A stretch of DNA of 5,552 nt, taken from assembly GCA_937950385.1 (NCBI GenBank), contig CALFEA010000217.1, forward strand, positions 1 to 5,552. The letters are read 5' to 3'. The stretch is from an uncultured Altererythrobacter sp. Its GTDB lineage: Bacteria; Pseudomonadota; Alphaproteobacteria; Sphingomonadales; Sphingomonadaceae. A program made the translations under genes and the position numbers. This document shows, in pieces, positions 1 to 5,480 of the stretch. The notes below the pieces were generated by a model. The model was not told where the DNA came from. It saw nothing but the letters and a program-made list of their open reading frames with translations, and made no database searches. How positions within the stretch are numbered: the stretch's first letter is position 1; the number at the start of each line of letters is the position of its first letter.

Positions 1-249
1 TAATGCACAAAAATGCACGGGATGCAGGCTTGTTTGCACAGCTCCCCGCTTGAGAGTTCCTTTCACTTGCAGAAACGTCTGAACCCACAATCAAAACTCC
101 CGCATAACTTCACGCGCCCACTGCACATCCTCACTCTACACCAATACCCCCAAAACCCTTACAAAACTTGACGCCGCGCGCGCCCTCGCGCAATCCGTGA
201 AGCAAGCGCACATTCAGCCATGCGCGCTCCCACAAGGATGGAACCCGCG
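1..249. other. Leader/intergenic region with no recognisable gene
   Basis: I see no convincing gene here. The plus strand has a 52-codon open frame (13-171), but its predicted peptide resembles nothing I know and it covers the C-rich patch. The minus strand is open from about 110 to the window edge, with a possible GTG start near 87 behind a GGGAG, which could be the first codons of a divergent gene, but this is too short to judge. A TTGACG at 168-173 resembles a -35 box but has no good -10 at the right distance. Four TGCA tetramers lie at 4, 14, 23 and 35, about one helical turn apart. Confidence 0.4.
84..169 (+). promoter_or_regulatory. C-rich, G-poor patch; possible Rho-utilisation site in the leader region
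   Basis: Between 84 and 168 the plus strand has 38 C and only 4 G in 85 bases, and positions 124-169 contain no G at all. Rho-utilisation (rut) sites are typically C-rich, G-poor, unstructured stretches of about this length. The patch could therefore end a plus-strand transcript entering from the left, or attenuate transcription into the transporter gene. The opposite strand correspondingly carries several short G runs (around 141-158), which might form a weak two-layer quadruplex. The base skew is seen directly; the Rho role is inference. Confidence 0.25.
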
Positions 250-1359
250 ATGACCACGGCCCCAAAAAGCAGGCCTAAAGAGACAAAACAGGTGGAGCGC
301 AGCAGCTTCTGGCTGTTCTTGGCGCTCGCCACTTTGGCGATGATCTTGATTGTCTGGCCGTTTTACAAAGCGGTTTTGTGGGCGACGCTGGCGGCGATCA
401 TGTTCCAGCCGCTCTACCAATATATCCATACGAAAATGCCGCATAATCCCAGCAGATGCGCAATTGCGACCATGTTGATCATCACATTTGCCGTGCTGCT
501 GCCGGCGTTTTTCCTTGGCGGATTGATCGTGGAAGAAGCCATTTCGGTGGTCGTCGCCTTTCAAAGCGGAAATATCGACATACCCGGCATGATCGATCAA
601 GTGCGCAGCGCCTTGCCTGCCAGCCTCTTGCAAATGCTTGAGGACAATGGCTGGGGAGATATGGCCGATTTGCAGGCCCGAGCCCAAGAATTTGCCGCAG
701 AAATCGCCACTTTGGTCGCGGGGCAAGCGGTGGCAGTGGGCGGCGGGGTTGCCAGCTTTGCATTAGCGTTCGGCATTGGGCTCTATGTTACCTATTTCCT
801 GCTGCGCGACGGGCAAGAAATTGGCGATAAGATCATCCACTCTCTTCCGCTTGAACGCAGCATCGCAGTCCGCTTGGTTCAGGACTTTATCTCCATTGTG
901 CGTGCCACCATCAAGGGTTCCGGCGTGGTTGGCCTGGTGCAAGGGGCATTGGGCGCGATAACCTTTTGGATTGCCGGTGTACCCTCTGCGCTTTTGTTTG
1001 GCGTGTTGATGGCGATATTCTCACTGCTTCCCGCCATTGGCAGCGGCATCGTCTGGGTGCCTGTGGCGATATGGCTGCTGGCAACGGGCATGATTTGGCA
1101 AGGCGTGTTTGTGATCATTTCCGGCATTGCTGTGATCGGCATGGCGGACAATGTCTTGCGACCGATATTGGTGGGCCGTGACACCGGCATTCCCGATTGG
1201 ATCATCCTGATCACGACGCTTGGCGGGCTTTCCTGGATGGGTTTGTCAGGGATCGTCGTGGGGCCATTGGTGGCCGGATTGTTTCTCGCGGGGTGGTCAA
1301 TCGCGGATGAGCGGCGCGGCGTAAACGATGCGCTTGAGCCGTCTGAGACACCTGCTTAA
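250..1359 (+). CDS. AI-2E family transporter (PerM/YdiK-type multipass membrane protein)
   Basis: This encodes an inner-membrane protein of the AI-2E/PerM family (PF01594), whose members are proposed exporters of small molecules or ions; the substrate cannot be read from sequence. Numbering from the ATG at 250 (369 aa, normal length), a membrane hairpin spans about residues 20-58, another segment about 71-93, and a variable soluble stretch about 100-155. The conserved core follows: LRDG (185-188), the GLVQGALG segment (228-235), a LLPAIGSG turn (259-266), DNVLRP (300-305) and a C-terminal GLSGIVVGPL helix (331-340). These are family hallmarks. In-frame ATGs also occur at 220 and 238. I prefer 250 because AAGGA lies upstream (234-238, a slightly long spacing) and the following peptide is a typical short charged N-terminus; 220 would add 10 residues. 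It is the first gene of a probable three-gene operon, with the next gene starting 3 bases after its TAA. Confidence 0.93.
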   Translation: MTTAPKSRPKETKQVERSSFWLFLALATLAMILIVWPFYKAVLWATLAAIMFQPLYQYIHTKMPHNPSRCAIATMLIITFAVLLPAFFLGGLIVEEAISVVVAFQSGNIDIPGMIDQVRSALPASLLQMLEDNGWGDMADLQARAQEFAAEIATLVAGQAVAVGGGVASFALAFGIGLYVTYFLLRDGQEIGDKIIHSLPLERSIAVRLVQDFISIVRATIKGSGVVGLVQGALGAITFWIAGVPSALLFGVLMAIFSLLPAIGSGIVWVPVAIWLLATGMIWQGVFVIISGIAVIGMADNVLRPILVGRDTGIPDWIILITTLGGLSWMGLSGIVVGPLVAGLFLAGWSIADERRGVNDALEPSETPA

Positions 1360-1362
1360 ACT

Positions 1363-2112
1363 ATGCGACAATTCGTAAAACCAGGCTCTCAAGAAGAGAA
1401 AGTCGGGCGGCTGATTTTGGCCGCCGTGCTGGTGTTGTTTTTGCCGAGCCTGCCGCTGGGCAATTATCTCGCCTATCCATTTGTGATTCTATCGACATGG
1501 TTCCATGAAATGGGCCACGGGCTAACCGCGATTATGCTGGGGTTCGATTTTGAAGCTCTAGAGATTTATTCCGATGGATCAGGAGTGGCATTGACCCGCT
1601 ATGACGCAGCCCCTTCCAATATATCGCGCGCGCTGATCAGTGCAGGCGGGCCGATGGGGCCAGCTTTTATCGGTTCCGCGCTGATTATCGCCAGCCGTGA
1701 TCCGCGCTTTTGGCGGCCCGCTTTATTGGGCCTTGCGGCGGTGATCGGGCTATCCACGCTGATCTGGGTGCGCAGCTGGACAGGCTGGTTGGTTTTGCCA
1801 TTGAGCGGCTTGGTCATAGCGGCGATCGCATTGAAAGCCAGCGAAGGCGTCACGCGCTTTACGCTGCAATTTCTCGGCATCCACGCGGCGCTATCTATGT
1901 TTGGGCAATGGGACTATCTGCTGATGGAAAGTGCGGTGATCGGCGGGCAGCGAATGCCGTCTGATACAGGCGCGATGGAACAAGCCCTGCTGCTGCCGCA
2001 TTGGCTGTGGGCAGGGCTAATAATTGTGAGCGCGACAGCGATGATCTTGGCCAGCTTGAAATATGCGCTGAAACTGGTTTTGCCGCAAAACCGTCAGCAA
2101 TTTGAACCGTGA
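1363..2112 (+). CDS. M50B-like membrane zinc metallopeptidase
   Basis: This 249-residue protein fits the M50B-like peptidase family (PF13398), relatives of site-2 proteases. It has a HEMGH zinc motif at residues 48-52 (the HExxH signature) placed at the end of a first hydrophobic segment (about 16-47). The conserved GSGVALTRY (73-80) and SAGGPMGPAFIGSALI (93-108) stretches follow. Further hydrophobic segments lie at about 119-135, 141-157 and 215-240. SDTGAM at 200-205 probably supplies the third metal ligand, D201. All catalytic elements look intact. No PDZ domain is present, which is usual for this short subfamily. The gene begins 3 bases after the transporter stop with only a weak ribosome site, so translation is probably coupled to it. 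Its last codons overlap the next gene's start. The natural substrate is unknown; a role in membrane-protein turnover or regulated intramembrane cleavage is inference. Confidence 0.85.
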   Translation: MRQFVKPGSQEEKVGRLILAAVLVLFLPSLPLGNYLAYPFVILSTWFHEMGHGLTAIMLGFDFEALEIYSDGSGVALTRYDAAPSNISRALISAGGPMGPAFIGSALIIASRDPRFWRPALLGLAAVIGLSTLIWVRSWTGWLVLPLSGLVIAAIALKASEGVTRFTLQFLGIHAALSMFGQWDYLLMESAVIGGQRMPSDTGAMEQALLLPHWLWAGLIIVSATAMILASLKYALKLVLPQNRQQFEP

Positions 2113-3314
2113 CATCAGGCGAAAACACCTATGACACGATTGTGCTGGGCGGAGGGGCTGCTGGGCTCTTTTGTGCCGGTATTATTGGCCAATCCGGTAA
2201 GAGCGTGCTCGTGCTCGAAAAGGCCGAGGCGGTCGGCAAAAAGATCCTGATTTCGGGCGGGGGCCGCTGCAATTTCACCAATTCAGGGGCGAGTGCAGCA
2301 AATTTCATCTGCGCCAATCCGCATTTCGCCAAATCTGCCTTGGCCCGCTATACGCCAGCGGATTTTATCGCTCTGGTGGAGCGGTATAATATTGATTATC
2401 ATGAGAAAACACTTGGTCAGCTGTTTTGCGATGGGCGTTCGCAACAGATCGTCGACATGCTTGAGGCCGAATGCGAGATGGGGCAGGCCAAAATCGAGAC
2501 GGGCCGAGATGTCACCCATGTCGCGCGAGATGATACAGGTTATTTGGTAACCGCCAGCGGCATTGAATATCGCTGCGCCAATCTTGTCATTGCAACCGGC
2601 GGGCCGTCGATCCCGAAAATGGGCGCCACCGGATTTGCCTATGATTTGGCCCGTCAATTCGGCCTTAAAGTTGTCGAGCCAGTCCCAGCCCTAGTCCCGC
2701 TGACCTTGGGCGGCGAGGATGTATTGTTCCGCGATTTGTCGGGCGTATCTGCCCCGGTGGAGGCAAGTGCGGGGTCTGGCAAGAGCGCGGTGGCCTTTCC
2801 CGAGGCTGCATTGTTCACCCACCGCGGCCTGTCAGGCCCGGCTATTTTGCAGGTCAGTTCCTATTGGAAACATGGGCAGGCTGTGGCGATAAACTTCCTG
2901 CCTGAGGCGGATTATGACTGGTTGATAGCGGCGAAAAAGGCCAATCCGCGCGCAACGTTAAAATCCACCTTAACCCAGCATTTGTCAGAGCGCTTGGCGG
3001 CGACCTTGGCCGAGCGCCTGAAGCTTGGCGGCGAGCTGGCCAACTTGCCCGATGCCAAATTGCGCGGCGCCCAAGAACGGCTTGCGCGGTGGATATTCCA
3101 GCCCAATGGCACCGAAGGCTTCGCGAAAGCAGAAGTCACCGCAGGCGGGATCAGCACAGATGAATTATCATCACAAACCATGGAAGCGAAAAACCAACCC
3201 GGCCTTTATGCCATTGGCGAGGCTGTAGATGTCACCGGATGGCTGGGCGGGTATAATTTCCAATGGGCTTGGGCCAGCGCGCATGCTGCGGCTAAAGCCA
3301 TCGCAAGCGCATAA
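2109..3314 (+). CDS. NAD(P)/FAD-dependent oxidoreductase, BaiN/YhiN (HI0933) family
   Basis: This is a 401-residue flavoprotein of the HI0933-like family (PF03486, COG2081), normally about 390-420 residues, so it is full length. The N-terminal dinucleotide-binding fold shows VLGGGAAG (residues 12-19) and an acidic residue, E37, at the end of the second strand for ribose binding. It is followed by the family signature GKKILISGGGRCNFTN (43-58). An ATGGPSIPK segment comes mid-protein. The C-terminus carries VTAGGI, GLYAIGEAVDVTG and GGYNFQWAWASA, which close the FAD site. The physiological reaction of most members is not established; the bile-acid reductase name BaiN comes from one gut relative and should not be transferred. 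The start is GTG, overlapping the peptidase TGA by 4 bases (GTGA), with no good alternative start before the FAD motif and no strong Shine-Dalgarno, which suggests coupling. A second copy of its last codons follows the stop. Confidence 0.93.
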   Translation: MTSGENTYDTIVLGGGAAGLFCAGIIGQSGKSVLVLEKAEAVGKKILISGGGRCNFTNSGASAANFICANPHFAKSALARYTPADFIALVERYNIDYHEKTLGQLFCDGRSQQIVDMLEAECEMGQAKIETGRDVTHVARDDTGYLVTASGIEYRCANLVIATGGPSIPKMGATGFAYDLARQFGLKVVEPVPALVPLTLGGEDVLFRDLSGVSAPVEASAGSGKSAVAFPEAALFTHRGLSGPAILQVSSYWKHGQAVAINFLPEADYDWLIAAKKANPRATLKSTLTQHLSERLAATLAERLKLGGELANLPDAKLRGAQERLARWIFQPNGTEGFAKAEVTAGGISTDELSSQTMEAKNQPGLYAIGEAVDVTGWLGGYNFQWAWASAHAAAKAIASA

Positions 3315-3348
3315 TGGGGCCAACGCGCATGCTGCGGCTAAGGCGATT
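3271..3348 (+). repeat. Direct repeat of the flavoprotein gene's 3' end (46-base offset)
   Basis: Positions 3271-3295 recur at 3317-3341 with 24 of 25 bases identical (the only change is G3277 to A3323). Similarity continues to 3302/3348, giving 28 of 32 overall. Three of the four differences are third-position changes (AAA/AAG, GCC/GCG, ATC/ATT) and one is AGC/AAC. The 46-base offset is not a multiple of three. Confidence 0.85.
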
Positions 3349-3357
3349 TCGGCCTAA
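3315..3357 (+). pseudogene. Remnant 3' end of a second flavoprotein allele
   Basis: Read in the frame ending at TAA 3355-3357, this stretch encodes A-N-A-H-A-A-A-K-A-I-S-A followed by a stop. That is the same C-terminus as the intact gene (A-S-A-H-A-A-A-K-A-I-A-S-A) with one substitution and one residue fewer. It has no start and lies one base out of frame with the intact gene, so readthrough of TAA 3312-3314 would hit another TAA at 3339-3341. The mainly synonymous divergence suggests it evolved as coding sequence before being orphaned. Its TAA overlaps the TAG of the convergent regulator gene (3354-3356, minus strand). That could be the ancestral gene junction. Confidence 0.6.
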
Positions 3358-3983
3358 GTCACAGCCTTTATCGGCGTCACTGCCATCGCGCCGCCATCCT
3401 CTGCTGACAATCCAGCAAACAAAGTGTCCAAAATCTTCGCCAATTTCTCAGGCTTGAGCCGGTCACCGATGATCATCATCATTTGCGGCGAAGTGTAACA
3501 CGCCACCATCTGGTTGATCAGTGTCAGCGCGCGGTCAATTTCAAGCCCACCAAAAAAGCCTTCGTCTTGAGCCTGCGCAATCAACTCGGTCAGATAGTGA
3601 TCGGCCAAATCAATGTAGCCGCGCACCCGGTCAAAATGTGCCTCGCCAAGTTCAAGATACAGTGCGTATAATTCAAGATTATCAGTATAACGCTGCTTAT
3701 CGCGCTCAAACCGTCTTGCGTAAAATTCGTAGAATTTCCGCCGGATCGGCAGGTCAGATGCGACCACCTCTTCCATAATTCTAATGTCGGGCGCGTACCA
3801 TTGCCCGACAATTCCATCGATAAGATCGCTTTCTTCTGGGAAGATCGCTTCGATACGAGAGCGCGCAACGCCAGCCTCGCTTGCCAATGTCCCTCGGTCA
3901 ATCGCCGCGCCGCGCCGCTCAATCAATTCCATCGCCAGAGCGATATATCGCTCTTTGTCTTTTGCAAGATCATCCTTGGTCAT
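3354..3983 (-). CDS. TetR/AcrR family transcriptional regulator
   Basis: This encodes a 209-residue protein, the normal size for the family, which acts as a dimeric ligand-responsive DNA-binding repressor. The N-terminal helix-turn-helix lies at about residues 12-56. It has the typical ASEAGVARSRIEAIF pattern (34-48), followed by PEESDLIDGIV, equivalent to the usual F-x-x-K-x-x-L-hydrophobic stretch. The remainder (about 60-190) is all-helical and variable, as expected for a ligand and dimerisation domain; its ligand cannot be predicted. The ATG is preceded by AGGAGGG with 9 bases between, one of the strongest ribosome sites in the window, so the start is secure. The gene lies downstream of the acyltransferase on the same strand with a 127-base gap containing repeats that could be its own operator. 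Targets might include itself and the neighbouring acyltransferase, but that is inference. Confidence 0.88.
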   Translation of the reverse strand: MTKDDLAKDKERYIALAMELIERRGAAIDRGTLASEAGVARSRIEAIFPEESDLIDGIVGQWYAPDIRIMEEVVASDLPIRRKFYEFYARRFERDKQRYTDNLELYALYLELGEAHFDRVRGYIDLADHYLTELIAQAQDEGFFGGLEIDRALTLINQMVACYTSPQMMMIIGDRLKPEKLAKILDTLFAGLSAEDGGAMAVTPIKAVT

Positions 3984-3992
3984 CGAATGAGG

Positions 3993-3999
3993 CCCTCCT
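3993..3999 (-). promoter_or_regulatory. Strong Shine-Dalgarno sequence of the TetR gene
   Basis: On the minus strand this reads AGGAGGG, nearly a full complement to the 16S rRNA tail, and sits 9 bases before the ATG at 3983. It fixes the start of the regulator gene. Confidence 0.8.
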
Positions 4000-4012
4000 G
4001 ACTGGAATGCTA

Positions 4013-4039
4013 TTTAGGCAGTGTGAGGGCGCGCTTAAA
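4013..4039. promoter_or_regulatory. Imperfect inverted repeat, candidate TetR operator
   Basis: TTTAGGC at 4013-4019 and GCTTAAA at 4033-4039 are inverted copies matching at 6 of 7 positions, with 13 bases between. The element lies 30 bases upstream of the regulator start, where an autorepressor would bind. Only the outer arms match, so support is weak. The TAAATA on the minus strand at its edge could be part of a -10 box, but no convincing -35 was found. Confidence 0.2.
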
Positions 4040-4056
4040 CCCCTAGCTTGCAAAGA

Positions 4057-4098
4057 GCTTGCGAAAAATTCACACGAAGCGATGCATTTTGCGCAAGC
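4057..4098 (-). terminator. Possible hairpin downstream of the acyltransferase gene
   Basis: GCTTGCG (4057-4063) and CGCAAGC (4092-4098) are perfect 7-base inverted copies separated by 28 bases. They begin 12 bases after the acyltransferase stop on the minus strand. The loop is long and no U-tract directly follows the stem, so this is a poor intrinsic terminator. AGCTTGC also occurs as a direct repeat at 4045-4051 and 4056-4062, 11 bases apart, so these may instead be protein-binding half-sites. Confidence 0.2.
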
Positions 4099-4110
4099 AT
4101 CAGCGGTAAA

Positions 4111-4752
4111 TTAGCTCTCGCGCTTGCCTGCAATAATATCCAGCGCTTGCTGTTCCAGCACTTTATAGCGTTCGAAATCAGGGATTTTGCTGCGCATAAA
4201 TTGGGCGATCTTGAGCAAATCTTCACCGTAATTGCCGGTCGCTTCAAACGGGGGGCCAAAGCCCAAGACCTTGCGCTTATTGCACACCCATGCAGGCACA
4301 ATTGGCACATTGGCAGCGCGGGCCATGTGGTAAAAGCCTGATTTCCAGCTGCCATCAGTGGTGCGTGTGCCTTCTACCGCCAGCACTAATTGCAATTCAT
4401 CACGGGCAGCAAAGGCCTCTGCGACTTGCTCAACATAATTGGCGCGTTTGCGCCGGTCGATCGGGATGCCGCCCATATCATACATAAAGCGGCCAATCGG
4501 CCAATTAAACAAAGTGTGCTTGGCAATAATATTGGGCTGGATGCCTTTTTCCGCTGTTGCGCCAACGAAGAAAACAATGTCCCAATTGGAGGTATGCGGT
4601 GCACCGGCGATAATGAACTTCTTGATGTCGCGCGGCACATCGCCATCGACGCTCCACCCTTTCGCATTCCATATTGCTAGGATGATCCGGCGCACAATAC
4701 GCGACAATAGGCTGCGTTTGCGCGCTCCTGCATTGGCAGTAATTTCAGACAA
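4111..4752 (-). CDS. Lysophospholipid acyltransferase (PlsC-type) family protein
   Basis: This 213-residue protein belongs to the PlsC/GPAT acyltransferase superfamily (PF01553), which transfers acyl groups to lysophospholipids or related acceptors at the cytoplasmic face of the membrane. The four expected blocks are present in order. The catalytic HTSNWD (H53, D58; the HX4D motif) comes first, then GGIPIDRR (94-101), VEGTRT (126-131; the EGTR acceptor-binding motif, with V in place of the usual P of FPEGTR) and NVPIVPAWV (148-156). A basic segment and a short hydrophobic helix precede the domain. It is shorter than typical PlsC (about 240-250 residues), so the exact acceptor is uncertain; it may be an accessory enzyme. 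The start is TTG at 4752: GGGGAGA lies 8 bases upstream, an in-frame TGA lies further up with no ATG between, and the next internal Met is residue 90, beyond the catalytic histidine. Confidence 0.88.
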   Translation of the reverse strand: MSEITANAGARKRSLLSRIVRRIILAIWNAKGWSVDGDVPRDIKKFIIAGAPHTSNWDIVFFVGATAEKGIQPNIIAKHTLFNWPIGRFMYDMGGIPIDRRKRANYVEQVAEAFAARDELQLVLAVEGTRTTDGSWKSGFYHMARAANVPIVPAWVCNKRKVLGFGPPFEATGNYGEDLLKIAQFMRSKIPDFERYKVLEQQALDIIAGKRES

Positions 4753-4855
4753 TTGCGTTCTCTCCCCTACCGCCTTGCGGATTGCATAGACTTTGCGTCG
4801 TCAGAGCAAGTTACGCAAGTGGCAGATGTTTGGACGTTACAAGCACAGCAAGCCC
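4753..4855. other. Intergenic gap between DUF2306 and acyltransferase genes
   Basis: This stretch of 103 bases lies between two minus-strand genes. It contains a 6-base inverted pair, TTGCGT at 4793-4798 and ACGCAA at 4813-4818 (14-base loop), and a TATGCA on the minus strand about 26 bases before the TTG start that could be a weak -10 box. Neither is strong enough to call as a promoter or terminator. Confidence 0.3.
4761..4767 (-). promoter_or_regulatory. Shine-Dalgarno deciding the TTG start of the acyltransferase gene
   Basis: On the minus strand this reads GGGGAGA, 8 bases before TTG at 4752-4750. No in-frame ATG is available between the upstream stop and the HX4D motif, so this site supports the rare start codon. 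Confidence 0.6.
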
Positions 4856-5401
4856 TTAACTGAATGCCATAGCGAGCCAGCGATCAAACAGCCGGTTAAA
4901 CTGGAAGGTAAAAAAGCCCGCAATCAGCAATGCGCCGATAATCAAAGTGTAAACATGCCGCCGGTGGCTCTTGTGGTCACCCTTGCGCGCCGAGGAGTAA
5001 ATTTGCCAACTTCCCCAAAACGCAAATACCGACAGAATGTGGATCGGGCTGAAACCGCCTTGATTGATCTCTCTGATGAAGAGCGACACGACGGCTGTAA
5101 CGATCATAGTCACAAGCCATATTTTGCCAAGCAAGCGGTGGCGCGGCGTGCCCTTCTCGCACAGCAGGATAAAGGGGTTGAGCGCAAGCAGCAGGATAAT
5201 GGTGGCGAAATGCGCGAAGAAAGTGATGGGAAAAAGGCGCATCTCACCCCATCCGCCCCATATGGCGAGGCCAATGGCAGCCAGCAGAACGTAGCTTAAT
5301 GCGCTGAGTAGATAGTCGAGCCAGCTGGGTTTGTAGCCCCATAGCTGACGGTCTTTTGATTGCGGTTTTGTCGCCTTGTCTGCGTCAGCCTGCGTTGCCA
5401 T
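4856..5401 (-). CDS. DUF2306-type small multipass membrane protein
   Basis: This encodes a 181-residue membrane protein resembling the DUF2306 family (PF10067), whose function is not established. After a charged cytoplasmic-looking N-terminus (1-28) come hydrophobic segments at about 31-50, 57-80, 94-109, 118-136 and 151-168. Family-like features are HRLLGKIW (88-95), an IREINQGGF loop followed by HILSVF (109-125), and ARKGDHKSHRRH (138-149). The conserved histidines H88, H121 and H146 might bind a metal or haem, but this is inference. The ATG at 5401 has GAGGGGG upstream (5413-5419, spacing 11 bases, a little long), and no better start exists nearby. It is followed by the acyltransferase gene on the same strand after about 100 bases, so co-transcription is possible but not shown. 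An intergenic hairpin repeat lies upstream of it. Confidence 0.75.
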   Translation of the reverse strand: MATQADADKATKPQSKDRQLWGYKPSWLDYLLSALSYVLLAAIGLAIWGGWGEMRLFPITFFAHFATIILLLALNPFILLCEKGTPRHRLLGKIWLVTMIVTAVVSLFIREINQGGFSPIHILSVFAFWGSWQIYSSARKGDHKSHRRHVYTLIIGALLIAGFFTFQFNRLFDRWLAMAFS

Positions 5402-5480
5402 TATCGTGTGTGCCCCCTCAATGTGTATGCGGGCAGCTTAGTTTGCTGTGCTGTGAAAGCGAGGGGGAATATTCATCTAC

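Noticed and set aside
1..87. Possible start of a divergent minus-strand gene (GTG near 87 after GGGAG)
   Set aside because: The frame stays open to the edge, but about 30 codons without a stop is easily chance and the peptide is not recognisable.
13..171. 52-codon plus-strand open frame in the leader
   Set aside because: It has no recognisable peptide and no Shine-Dalgarno sequence, and its composition simply reflects the C-rich tract.
172..190. CG-alternating stretch as Z-DNA or a terminator hairpin
   Set aside because: It is short, with no U-tract or balanced stem, and is common by chance in DNA of this composition.
168..197. TTGACG as a -35 box for the transporter operon
   Set aside because: No -10-like hexamer lies 16-18 bases downstream; the region is alternating GC.
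214..726. 170-codon minus-strand open frame opposite the transporter
   Set aside because: It is a shadow of the AI-2E gene, rich in H, R and Q, with no family resemblance.
4793..4818. TTGCGT/ACGCAA inverted pair as a terminator for the DUF2306 gene
   Set aside because: The stem is only 6 bases, there is no U-tract, and it lies about 40 bases past the stop.
4793..5299. 168-codon plus-strand open frame across the DUF2306 gene
   Set aside because: The peptide is low-complexity and charged, without domains, and is antisense to a well-supported membrane protein with its own ribosome site.
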